Origin: Nannocystis pusilla
GTDB lineage: Bacteria > Myxococcota_A > Polyangia > Nannocystales > Nannocystaceae
Assembly (NCBI RefSeq): GCF_026626665.1
Contig: NZ_JAPNKE010000002.1
Span: 11,552,001-11,616,000 of the forward strand
Direction: 5' to 3'
DNA: 64,000 nt
A program made the position numbers and the translations under genes. Shown here one piece after another: positions 47,882 to 58,407 of the stretch. Below the pieces are notes generated by a model. It searched no databases, was not told the origin of the DNA, and saw nothing but the letters and a program-made list of their open reading frames with translations. Each line of letters starts with the position of its first letter. Within the stretch, counting starts at the first letter, position 1.

Positions 47882-50800
47882 TCACTCGCCCTCCTCCAGC
47901 ACGAACAACGGGCGGTCGCAAAGCGGCGCGGAGCCGGTGGCGCCCGGGCTGCCGTTCTCCCTGAACTTGACCTCGAGGTCGTAGATCCGGCCGCCCTGCA
48001 TGAGGATCGGCGCGCTGGGCACGAAGATGGAGCGCGTGCCGGCGGCGTTGCGCACCCGCTCGCTCAGCGGCGCCAGCGGGGCCCGCAGGGTGACGAGGTG
48101 CGGCGTCGGGAACGGCACCATGCTGTCGAAGGAGCGGTAGAGCTGCAGGCTCATCACCTCGAGCCGCGGGGGCGGGAGCGGCTCGTTCAAGGCCCCGGTG
48201 CGCAGCCCGGCGCGCCACACCGGTTCGTCCGCCTCGACCAGCACGCCGACGACGCGCCACGGCTGGCCCGGGGCGGTCGGCTCTTGCCACAGCACCGTGG
48301 TGCGCGGGGCGGGCGGCAGCGGCCACGGGTCGAGGCCGAGGGTCGTCAACGCCGCGTCGAGCTCGGTGTCGCCGATCGCCAGCGGGCCGGCGGCGAGCGA
48401 CGCGATGACGAGGGCGTCGGTCGGCGGCGACAGCCCGACCGGGGTGGCGAAGCCGAGGGCGCGCAGCATCTCCGTGGGGTTGCGGTAGCGCGAGGTCCGG
48501 AAGTGACTGCGGGCGATCGGGACCTCGGGGAAGGCGTCGACGATCTTCGGCGCCGCGTTGAGAAGCAGGTCGTACTCGGTGCGCGGCTCGAGGTCGGCGG
48601 TGACCGACACCGCGGACGAGCCGACCGCCGGCGTGCCGCCGATGCACGGCGCCGCGGCGACCGCCTCCATGAGCTGCTGGTCGGCCAGGAACCAGGCGCT
48701 GGTGTCGACCTTCCACGCGACCGAGGTCGTCACGTCGAGCACGTGCAGGCCGCCCGCGTGGTGGACGGCGTCGGGCTCGATCGAGCCGGCCGCCGGCCGC
48801 GTGTGAAGGACCTTGACCTGCAAGGTGCGGTCGTACTTGTCGACCAGCGACTCGAGGTGGTCGACCATGAACCAGAAGCCGGCGTGGTCGTCGAGGAAGT
48901 GCGGCGGGTCCTCGTGCGACGGCGCCGCGCGGGTGAGGTAGCGGGCCACGCCGCGCGGGTCGAAGGTCCGCTCGTCGAAGCCCGGGCCGCCCTGGGCCGG
49001 GTCCTCGAGGCTCGAGTTCTCGACCGGGGGCGGCGCGGCGGCCAGGCCGAACGCCGCGGTGTGGAAGCGGAAGCGCTCGGGCATGCCGGGCGGATCGAGC
49101 CAGGTGCCGGTGCTCGTCGGCGACGGCTCCTGGCCGGGGCTGGACGGGCGGAAGCCCTGGTACTGCCAGGCGACGCGGATCTCGTAGGTCGAGGCGTCGT
49201 CGAGGTAGGTCGTGTGCGTCGGCTTGTTGTCGGTCGCCGCGAGGACCCACTGCTGCATCAGGTCGATCAGCGAGGCGCGGTAGTCGACCTCGGCCTGCTG
49301 GGCCGCCCTCGCCTCGAGGTCACGCCGCACAGGGCCACGAGGGCGACGTCGCCGCGGTTCCACGGCGCCACCTCGACGCGGGTCCAGCCGTCGCTCTCGG
49401 GCAGCTTGTACCGCAGCTTCGGGCACTCGCCCTCGCCCTTGAGGATCTCGGGCTCGAGCGCGGTCTGCTTGTCGTGGATGTCGACGGCGATCACCTGCGG
49501 CCAGTCGGACGGCTTGAACGTGACGAGGTCGAGGATCGGCCGCTTGCGGCCCAGCACCTCGTACACCACCGGCTGCTTCTCGCCGGTGAGCCGCATCTTG
49601 ACGATGCCGGGGGCCTCGATCCGCAGCCACTGACGGCCGGCGCCGACGGTCGTGGCCGTGCCGAGCACGCCGTTGTTGGCGTCGTAGGCGGTGAGCGTCG
49701 CGGTGCTGCCGTTCGGGTCGACGTCGACCGCGACCGCGTCGATCGTGCCCGGGTACTGGCCCTCGAGCACGTTCTTGAGCAGGCGCAGCGCCCATTGATC
49801 GCCGACGAGGAACGGCTGCAGCGAGCTGCCGGAGTACTTCGTCTTCGACTTGCCGGTGAAGCCGTCGATCATGCCGTCGCCGCTCGGCATCGCGTCGCAG
49901 ATGCCAGTGGTGACGACCGCGGCGTCCTTGTCGGTGCAGACCTCGAGCACCAGCTCGCCGCCGAGCAGCGGCTTCGACAGCGGCAGCACGATCGGCGCGG
50001 TGCCGACGATCTTGCCCACGGCGCGCCACGACGGGAACCGCCAGCCCTCGGCGAGCACGGTGCCGTGCAGGTCGATCGCGCCGTGCAGCGGGGCGACGGC
50101 GCCGGGGATCCAGGTCCAGCCGGCGTCGGCGCCGAGAGCCGCGAGCATGCCGGCGTCGAGGCCGTCGAGGAACCTGGCGAACACCTTGAAGCGGCTGGGG
50201 AACGCCGCGCCCGCCGGCGGCTCGGCCCGGAACTGGCCGAGCACGCCGTAGGCGTACTCGCGGGCGCGGCCGTAGGCGCACGACGGGTCGGCCGGCGCGA
50301 CCTCGTCGCACACGTGCTCGATGGTGTTGCCGGGGTTGCCGGGGACCTCCTGCGAGCCCTCGCCGAGCCAGCGCGACCAGGCGCGCGGGTCCCAGCTGAA
50401 CAGGCCGAGCTCGCGGCCCTCCTCGGTGCTCGGACCGGTGGTGTCGCCGCCCTCGATGATCGCCGCGCGCCACGACGGCAGCCACCACGCCGCGTCGAAC
50501 GGCCCGGGCACGAGGGTCCAGTGCGCCGCGTTGTTCGGGTCGGCGCCGGTCAGCTTCCACAGGGTGACGGTCTTGAGGCGGAAGGCGTACTTGAGCTCGG
50601 TCGAGCCGCTCCACGGCGACAGCGCGGCCGGGGCGGTCAGCCGGCGCTGGAAATCGGCGGCGCCGCCGAGGCCGTCCTCGGCGAAGTGGGCGAAGCGCAG
50701 CACGGCGATGGTGTCGGGCCACACCGTCGGCACCGCGCCGGCGCCGCCCCGCGCGGCGGTGCCCTTGACCACGGCGAGGTGGTCGCACAGGTCCATGCCG

Positions 50801-53800
50801 GCGATCGGCGACTCGGGCACCGGGATGTTCACCGGCGGGTCGTCGCCGATCCGGATGTCGACGCAGCCGGAGATCTCGAAGAAGCAGGTCGACGTGGCCG
50901 CAGAAGTGGCCCTCGAAGTAGCTGTAGCCGGGCGACACGTGGAAGTGCACGAGGCCGTCGACGCCGACCGAGATCAGCACGAGGTCGAGCTCGCCCTTGA
51001 TGCCGGCCGCGCCGGCGAACAGCAACGGCTTGGTGCCGAGGCCGACCAGCAGGAAGGCGCTGATCTCGAGCTTGAACGGGCCGCGGACCACTTGAGGTCG
51101 AAGCCGGCGCCCATGCCGATCGAGAAGCCGTCGAAGTCGAGCGGGTCGGCGAGGTCGAGCGGGACCAGCGTGCCGCCGAGGCCGTGCAACTGGCGCTCCT
51201 CGATCATGACGAACGCCACGCGCGCACGTCGAGGATCTCCGGCAAGAGGACGATCGTCACCAGGTTGCCCGGGCGGGTCGCGTGGTTGTCGGAGCCGATC
51301 CGGATGTACCAGGCGTCGCCGCCGGCGAGCAGGAAGTAGGCGAGATCGGGATCTCGAGCTTGAGGACCTTCGGGATCTCGTACGAGCCGCGCACGCCGAT
51401 CATGATCGAGTCGGGCTCGATCAGGACCATGCCGAGGATCCGCAGGCCGCCGCTCGAGGTCGTGCCCGACTCGGTGGCCGCGCTCTTGCGCTGGGTGACG
51501 AGCTTGGCGTCGATGCCGAAGATCACCGAGACGTCGGGGAAGCCGATCGTCAGCGAGCCCTCGGCGTTGAAGGTGAACCCGCTGTCGGGCAGGGTGCCGA
51601 CCACGGCGCCGACGCCGAAGGCGTACTGGCCGAACTTGCGCTTATACTTCAGCTCGGGCGAGCGGGTGTACCAGTCGAGCTGGCGCTGCACCGGCTCGGC
51701 GGCGGTCAGGCCGTCGAGGTTGCGGGTGCCGTTGGCGACGAACCGGCCGACGAAGCCGAAGATGCCGAAGCCGGTGGCGCCGAGCAGGATGCCGACCGGG
51801 AGCTGCACGCCGACCTCGACCGCGACGAAGTCCTGGTCGACGGCCAGCGAGCCGTAGGCGCTGAGCTTGGCCGGGATGACCTCGAGCGACAGGAGGGCGC
51901 GGAACGAGCCGCCGTCGCCGATGGTGACCGAGCCCTTGCCCTTGATCGCGCCGGGGACGTCGACCGAGGCGGTGAGCCCGCGGAACTCGACCGAGAACGG
52001 GGCGCTGTCGTCGGGCAGCTTGACGCGGATGGTCGCGCCCTCGAGCCGCACGACCCCGAGGTCGAGCGCGAACTCGAGGTCGAACTCCATCCACTGCGAG
52101 CCGTGACCCATGCGCGACGCGGCGATCCGGATCAGGTTGCCGAGCGGTCCGCCGAGCTCCCAGGTGCCCGGATTGACGACCTCGACGCTCATGCTGTCGT
52201 AGGTCAGCGCGAGGCCCTCGGGCCGCCGCCGGGCGCGCCGTCGAAGCGCAGGCCGACGCCCTTGTAACGCATGCGCAGGTGGCCCTCGACGGAGCCGATG
52301 CCGTTGATGCTGACGTTGACGCGCAGCTCGATGGTGTAGTCGAGGGTCGCGGCGACGTGCGGGGCGCCGTTCCACTTGTGCGAGATCGAGCTTGTCGATG
52401 TCGACGCTGCTCGGCAGGGTGCCGGTGTTGAGCAGCTCGCCGATCGTGGCGCCGGCGGCGATCATCGCCGCGGCGGCGACGAACTGACCGACCTGGTCGG
52501 GGATGACCTCGGCCGGGTCGACGATCGCGGTGAGCACCGGCCCGAACGCGAGGGCCCGGCGAGCGCGTCGCTCTGCCAGGTGAGGGTGCCGTCAGGCAGG
52601 CTGAGGGCGCCGCTGGCCTCGGTCTGGCCGCTGCGCTCGTCGTAGACCCAGCGCAGCAGGATCTCCCAGTAATCGGGCCCGGTCGGCGGCGGCAGCGGCA
52701 CCCCGCTCGACGGCAGCTCGACCGCCGCGGCCTTCCAGGCGACCAGCGCCTCGGCCTCGGTCGGGATGGCGTCGGCGAGGCTGACCACCGTCGGGCTGTC
52801 CCACTTCACGCGCAGGCGCACGCGGTAGTCGGTGGGCGGCGGCTGGGTGGTGGTCGTCTGGAGACCGGGGTCCGGCGCGCCGTCGGGGCCGGGCACGAGC
52901 AGCCGGGTCGGCGCCCGGGCCCGGAATCACCGGTCCGGGGGCGGCGGCGCGGTGGTGTCGACCGCGTAGATCTCGGCGCAGCGGTATGGCGGGCGGTTGG
53001 GGTCGTTGATCGCGGCGTTGCGAGCGGTGGTGCTGTCCGGGCTCCACTTGCGGTTCCACCGGCGTCGCGCCGGCGGCGAAGGCCGGCGACTGCGGCCACG
53101 GCAGCGCGAGTCGGCGAGCCCCGACGAGCCGCGCGGGCGGGCTGCCCTCAGGCGGCGAGGCGAAGCCGGCCGACTCGATCGCCACGGTGATGTCGGTCGC
53201 CGAGACGCCGGCGGCGACGAGGGCGTTGCGGGCCGCGTTGGCGCGCTGGGTGGCCAGGGTGTTGTTGTAGGTGTCGTTCTCGCTCTTGGTGCCGGCCAGC
53301 TTGAGGTCATCGGTGCGGCCGAGGACGTAGAACTTGCGGCCGTGCGGGGTCCCGAGCGCGGCGATCCACGAGGTCAGCTGCTGCTGGACGTTGCTGCCCT
53401 GCAGGCGCGCGCGGCCGGTGAACTCGAGCGCGAGCGGGCGCGCGTCGGGCTCGTGCAGGCCTTCGCCGGCGGTCGAGGTGCCGGCGTAGGGGTAGAGCAC
53501 GCGGATCGGGACGGTCTGATCCCATTCGTACTGGACCTGCACGACCCGCGGGGTCTCGTTCGCGACCTGCGGCTGCGGCGGCGGATCGTTGGCGCCGGTC
53601 GGCACCGGGACCTCGACCTCGGCGTCCGCGCCCTGCGGGACGGTGACGTCGGTGCCGGCGAGGGTGGCCAGGTTCGGCGCGGCGGGCCAGTCGGCGTCCG
53701 CGTGGAACGGGCTGGCGAGGAAGGTGTCGACGACCGCGGTCGGCGTGGCGGGGCCGGTGCCGACCACGGTGACCTGCGCCGGCGAGTTGTTGTCGGTCGT

Positions 53801-54746
53801 ACTCTGGTGCCCGACCGCGAGCGGTCCGGTCGGGACGACGTCGATCCGCACCCGCCGGGTGCCGTCGTCGTTGGTGGCGACGAGGTCGGTGGTCGGCCGC
53901 CCCTCGGCCAGGAGCGGCAGGGCGAACGACGAGACCCGCTGCGGGTCATCGGCGCCGCCGGTGCCGAGGCGCCAGTCCGCGGTGCCGCTGCGCAGCTGCA
54001 GGGTGACGGTCGCCAGCAGCGCCCGCGGGCCGCGGAGGTGCAGGACGTTGCGGAGGTGTCGGCGCCGATCGTCGCGTCGATCACCGGGCCGATGCCGGTC
54101 GGGCCGCCCGCCTGCAGCGGGAAGGTCACATAGACGTCGACGAGCTCGGTCTGGCCGGCCGGCACGGTGCTCGGCGGGGTCGCGGTGTTGACCGCGGTGC
54201 TGGGATCGCCGACCCGCAGGCGGTATTGCAATTGCTCGTTGGTCGGCGCATCGAACCACGGCGTGGTCGGCTCGTTGCCCTCGTCGCCGTTCGGGAGCTT
54301 CCACACACGCCGACCACCGCAGGTCGGTGTGCCCGAGGATCAGCTCGCCGGCGCCGACGTCGAACACGGCGCGGACGCCGCCCGGCCCCGCCGGGGCCGA
54401 GGTCATCGCGTACTCCCGCCGGGTCTCCAGCGGCGGGATCGTGGTCTCGGGGACGTCGACCTCGGCGCCGCCCGCCTGCTCCTCCTGGATCGTCAGCCGG
54501 CTGTTGTAGACGTCGTCGAAGTCCTGCCCGAACTCGATGCGGATCTCGCCCTGCAGGCCGCCCGGGTCGCCGACGATGACGTCGCGGGCGCTGACCGAAG
54601 GCTGTGGACGAGCGGGGTGCTGGGCGGGAAATAGAAGGTCGTCTCGCGGAACGCGAGGCCTGCCACGCCTCGTCGTGGCCGCGAGCCTCGATCTCCGCCG
54701 GCGTGAAGGTGCTGCTCAGGTCGATGACGAACTGATCGAGCGTCAT
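47882..54746 (-). CDS. Giant protein (about 2,290 aa) with embedded OmpA-like domain
   Basis: Reconstructed as one gene because protein-like sequence runs without an internal start from MTLDQFVIDLSSTFTP at 54746 to a stop at 47882, through about ten frame changes. Residues 1-440 are beta-rich. Residues about 445-550 match an OmpA-like peptidoglycan-binding domain: FYVLGRTDDLK, then NNTLATQRANAARNAL and AAGVSATDITVAIESAG. Residues about 850-1290 are a long run of alternating hydrophobic strands (FGIFGFVGRFVANGTRN; SIGMGAGFDLKW), perhaps a DUF6603-like module. Residues 1300-2290 contain many W/G-rich sandwich units. No signal peptide is visible. The ATG overlaps the stop of the gene before it. 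It could instead be two or three separate genes. Confidence 0.5.
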
Positions 54747-55390
54747 CCCGAGATTCGGAGCCGGCGATCAAGAAGCTCGGCGGCCGCGCGGTCGGACGAG
54801 ATGATGGCACCGGTCGGGGCGGTCGGATCCAGCAGGTCCGGTGAATCGACGACCTGGACCTGGGTGCCGCCGGCCCCGCCGCCGCTGATCCGCGCGACCC
54901 CGCGCGCGACCAGATACACGCGGTCCCCGGGCGGCGGGGGCGGAGGCGCGATCTTCTGCAGCGTGAGCGGCGTGACGCCGGTGCCGCCGACCGGCTGCGC
55001 CGGGGTCACGCCGGATCTGGACCTCGACGTCCACACCTGGATGTCGATTGTCCACAACGTCGGCTCGCCCTCCTGCTCGCCGGCGGGGCCGGGGCGCCGG
55101 ATCGCCAGGCGGAACGGCAGTCCGTGCGTGAGCCCCGGGATCCGCAGCGCCCAGTCGTCGGTGTCGAGGTCGAACACGTCCGCGAGCGCCTGCAGCGTGC
55201 CCTCGTGGAGGAAGTGGTCGTCGCTGGTGGTGGACCGATGGTCCAGGATCGTGAGGACGCCGATCTGCTCGACGATGCCATCGGGGATCTGCAACGCGAC
55301 CCCGGTGGTTTGCGGCAACAGATCGAGGATGCTGATCCCACGACGGACGGCCATGCTGCGAGGCTGGACGTCATCGATTCGCCTCGTCAT
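54743..55390 (-). CDS. First protein of the giant-protein operon
   Basis: About 215 residues, not recognised. Start chosen at 55390 (MTRRIDDVQPRSMAVRRG); a later Met is possible. It contains SILDLLPQTTGVALQIPDG, an acidic helix (LQALADVFDLDTDDWAL), then PFRLAIRRPGPAGEQ. After a frameshift near 55015 it runs TPLTLQKIAPPPPPPGDRVY and a Gly-rich strand pair, ending RRLRISG. Its TGA overlaps the ATG of the giant gene (ATGA). The Pro hinge and strand ending suggest a small structural or chaperone-like partner. The palindrome at 55611 lies about 220 bases upstream. Confidence 0.5.
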   Translation of the reverse strand: MTRRIDDVQPRSMAVRRGISILDLLPQTTGVALQIPDGIVEQIGVLTILDHRSTTSDDHFLHEGTLQALADVFDLDTDDWALRIPGLTHGLPFRLAIRRPGPAGEQEGEPTLWTIDIQVWTSRSRSGVTPAQPVGGTGVTPLTLQKIAPPPPPPGDRVYLVARGVARISGGGAGGTQVQVVDSPDLLDPTAPTGAIISSDRAAAELLDRRLRISG

Positions 55391-56189
55391 GGGAAACCGC
55401 GTACGTCGATATCGTCCGATTCGCCCGCGGAGCCGCAAAACGCTGGTTCGACGGCCGAGAACGATCATCGATCCCAACATTAACGGACCGGCCCGGGGCT
55501 GCGGCTCGATCTGCGGTTGATTGTGAACACCGCGGATCCGCGCCCCGGAGATCTCGCCGTTCGCCGCCGCGCCCATCCGCGCAGTGTCGCTATTTTGTGG
55601 CGCGAGGGACATGTCATTGGGTGCATGCCCGAATGGACATAGGAGTCAGCGGCGGCTCGGCGTCGCGAGGATCGGCGAATCGTCGGGATCGCGGGTGGCC
55701 GATGTCCGCACGGGAGCGGGTCGGAGCCGCGGGCTGCACGACGACGGGCGCTCTGGCTTCGCTCCCGGCGACACCGCTGGCGACAGGGCGGAGCGGCGAC
55801 GATGCTGTCGTCGAGGGCCTCCCGGTCGCTTCGGGATCGCGCCGCCGAGGACGTCGTCCGCCGCAGCGCCGCCGGTCGCGCTCCGGTCGCTTCGCCGGCC
55901 GCGATGCCGCGCGGTCGTGAGCGCGCGCGGGCCGGACCGCGGCGACCGGCGAGGCGAGCGTGCCGGCGCGACCCGTGGACGCTGTCGGGCGCCTCGCTAC
56001 GGCCGCGCTGCGAGACGTCCGCGGCGCGCCGCGTCGGACCCGCTCGCGCGCTCACCGAAGCGGACATCGTGGGCGCCCCGGCTCACGTCGCGCACCACGC
56101 CGGCGCCCGCGCGTCGGAACAGGCGCGCGCCGTCTCTGCTAGAGTGCCTCCGCTGCCCGCGCGAGCGCAGGGCACGAGGATCGCCGGGC
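55391..56189. other. Divergent regulatory region
   Basis: About 800 bases between the minus-strand giant-protein operon and the plus-strand T6SS toxin operon. Open frames are Arg/Ser/Ala-rich shadows. It includes an AT-richer block near 55475-55600 and the paired palindrome at 55611. Promoters for both operons should lie here. Confidence 0.5.
55611..55640. repeat. ATGTC palindrome pair, site 3
   Basis: ATGTCATT (55611-55618) and AATGGACAT (55632-55640) are inverted arms differing by one base, around GGGTGCATGCCCG. The arrangement of outer ATGTC/GACAT arms with a central ATG-containing palindrome matches site 2 at 36050. It lies in the divergent promoter region. Confidence 0.5.
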
Positions 56190-57209
56190 ATGCCCGACGC
56201 CGCACGTATTGGTGATATGCACAGCTGTCCCAAGGTGGAGCCCGGGCCGGTGCCGCACGTCGGCGGGCCGATCCTCAGCGGCAGCGCCAACGTCATCATC
56301 GCTTCTCGCCCGCGGCGCGGGGTAGAGCGACAGCGTCGTCTGCTTCCCGGTCGGCCGGCCGACAGCGTCAAGGACGGCTCGCCGACGGTGCTCATCAACT
56401 TCCGCGACGCCGCGCAAGACCGACCCGTCCTCGCACGGCGGCCAGATCACGGCAGGCTGCCCCTCGGTCATCGTCGGCGGCTCGCCGCAGAGCATGGCGA
56501 TGTTCACGGCCGCCAAGCGCCACGCCCTTCTGCGAGGAGTGCGACGCCGGCGGCGGGAGATGGAGGACAAGGACGACTCGGCCGAGGTCGAGACCGACAC
56601 GGTCACCCTCGTCGACGAGGAGCCGCCGGTGGGCGCGCTCATCGGCGCCGCGCTGACGCTGGCGACGGCCTGACGCCGCAGGAGCTGGCCAGTCAGCTCG
56701 ACGAGGGCGACGGCCTCGACGACCTGCGCCAGGCCGCCCGCTACGCCGTCGCCTATCAGTTCTACGCCGCGCACACCGGCGACAAGGTCAAGCCGAGCCG
56801 GATCTGGTCGCACATCGGCGGCATCGACATTTCGTAGCCCGTCGAGGTCGTCGACATCGCCGGCAGCACCCTCTACCAGCGCGGCCTGCCCGGCGCCGGG
56901 ACCGGCCAGTACTTCTCGCTCGCCGACGTCCCGCCCGAGCAACTCGGCGTGTCGGAGCTGGTGTACGCGCTGCAGGACGGCGAGCCGACGCCGCCACCTG
57001 TCCCGCGGGACAGGCGCGTGATCGCGTTCGACGAGGGCGCCCGCGCTCGGCCTCAAGAGCACCGCGGCGGCGATCACCGACACCTGGTCGATGCCGGCGC
57101 TGGTCGACGACCCGGGCCAGTTCGTCGCCTGCGAGGGCGGCGGACGCAGCTCATGGTCCCCAAGGTGTTCCACGCCGGCGCCAGCCTCGTGCTGCCGTGG
57201 AGGCTCGCC
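56190..57209 (+). CDS. PAAR-domain T6SS effector with Tse6/Ntox46-like toxin domain
   Basis: About 340 residues. The N-terminal PAAR domain (MPDAARIGDMHSC, then PHVGGPILSGSANVI and ITAGCPSVIVGG-type repeats once frames are joined) caps a VgrG spike. An acidic linker (TDTVTLVDEEPP) leads to the toxin: SRIWSHIGGIDFSKPVEVVD, LYQRGLPGAG, YFSLADVPPEQLG, then LKSTAAAITDTWSM and a Gly-rich QLMVPKVFHAG end. That order matches bacterial toxin 46, the NAD(P)-glycohydrolase domain of Pseudomonas Tse6; activity is inferred. Frames shift near 56310, 56415, 56540, 56665, 56835 and 57050. The end is uncertain; it must precede the immunity start. Confidence 0.65.
56997..57014. repeat. Perfect 18-base palindrome inside the toxin gene
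   Basis: CCTGTCCCGCGGGACAGG is fully self-complementary. It encodes part of the loop between two toxin strands (PPVPRDRR). It resembles the palindrome centres at 3814 and 36062. Confidence 0.6.
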
Positions 57210-57513
57210 ATGGCCGACACGATGCGGATCTTGTCGCGCGACGCCTTCGCCGAGGTGCTCGGCGAGGCCCGGCAGCGCACCCGCGAGCTCGACCCGTCGC
57301 GCTGGCCGCTCTTGCAGCACGTCGACGCGCAGCTCGACTACATGGCGCGCACCACCGCCGACGGCCGCGTGCCGTACCCGGAGGAGCGCGCACGACCCTG
57401 GGCCCGCTCGCCGCCCGCGAGCTCGAGCGGTCGACCCCGAGTACGCCGACCAGCTCGAGGAGCTCGACTACACCTTTCATCGCTACCCGCTGCTGCCGAA
57501 GGGCCCGCCGCTC
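57210..57513 (+). CDS. Tsi6-like immunity protein
   Basis: About 100 residues, starting at the ATG at 57210, placed 6 bases after GGAGG. It is all-helical: MADTMRILSRDAFAEVLGEA, LLQHVDAQLDYMARTTADG, then, after a frameshift near 57395, LGPLAARELE and EYADQLEELDYTFHRY. The spacing of the helices and the L-x-A-x-R-E-L/F-E core resemble the Tsi6 fold, which blocks Tse6-type NAD(P) glycohydrolases. Its place directly after the toxin gene agrees. No stop is seen before the adaptor start because of an indel, so the end is approximate. Confidence 0.6.
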
Positions 57514-58407
57514 GTGCGCCGCGGCATCTTGCAGGTGTGGACCGGGCGCGACGCGTTCCGCAAGCTGATCCTCGAGCACGGGGTGCCGCGCACCGTCGGC
57601 ACCGCGGACGCGGACTTCGTCGTGCACGCCGACGCCTCCGGCTCGCCGTGTTCCAGATCGTGTGGGACGGGGTCGCGGCCACGTGCGCGCCCACGACCCG
57701 CAGCAGATCACCATCGACGGGACGCCAGGTGGTACGGCGACTGGCCAATCGCGGCTGGGTGAAGGCCGGCGCGACCACCTTCCGCTTCCTCGTCGAGGAC
57801 CGCACCCGCCGCGCTCGCCGGTCACGCCCACGCCCGCGAGCTCGGCCGCCCTCGGGCGCTGCGGCCCGTCGCGACGCCGGCGAGCTGTACGCGGTGATCG
57901 ACGCCGCTCGCTCCGACCGCGCCATCGTGCTGCTCGAGGAGAGCGTCGACGCCCACGCCTCGCTGTACGACGGCGAGCCGGGCCGCGCCCTCGACGACGT
58001 CGCGCCGTACCTCGTGCAATCCGCGGCGACTCCGGGCTGCTGGAGCGCCTGGTCCACGAGGGCTGGGGCGACGCGTGGGGCATCTTCCTGCAGAGCCGCG
58101 CCGACTTCGAGGCCGTGCGTCGGCACCTGCGTCGGTTCCTCGTCGTCAAGGGCGAGGGCGAGCCGCGCCGGCTGTTCTTCCGCTTCTACGACCCGAGGTC
58201 ATGCGCACCACAGTCGAGGTCTTCACGCCCGAGCAGCGCGCCGAGCTGCTGCAGGACCTCGAGGTCATCCTCTACGAGGACGAGGACGACCAGCTCCGCG
58301 AGCTGCGCTGTCGCGCTCACTTCGGGCGGTTCGTGCACTCGGCGGTCTTGAACACCACCTTCGTGGTGTCGAAGTTGGTGCGCCGATCCGGGCGCGTGTG
58401 GGTGTAG
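57514..58407 (+). CDS. FHA-DUF4123 fusion, T6SS effector adaptor (Tap-like)
   Basis: About 290 residues. A likely GTG start gives RRGILQVWTGRDAFRKLILE. Residues 1-110 look like an FHA domain: GTADADFVVHADASG, QITIDG, then a RGWVKAGATTFRFLVED strand. The rest is DUF4123, the adaptor family that loads effectors onto VgrG: LYAVIDAARSDRAIVLLEES, LDDVAPYLVQ, WGDAWGIFLQ, the signature RRHLRRFLVV, and LFFRFYDP. The FHA part could recognise phosphothreonine. Frames shift near 57650, 57700, 57815, 58030 and 58195. The true stop is uncertain (58351-58407), and it runs into the convergent GH19 gene. Confidence 0.65.
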
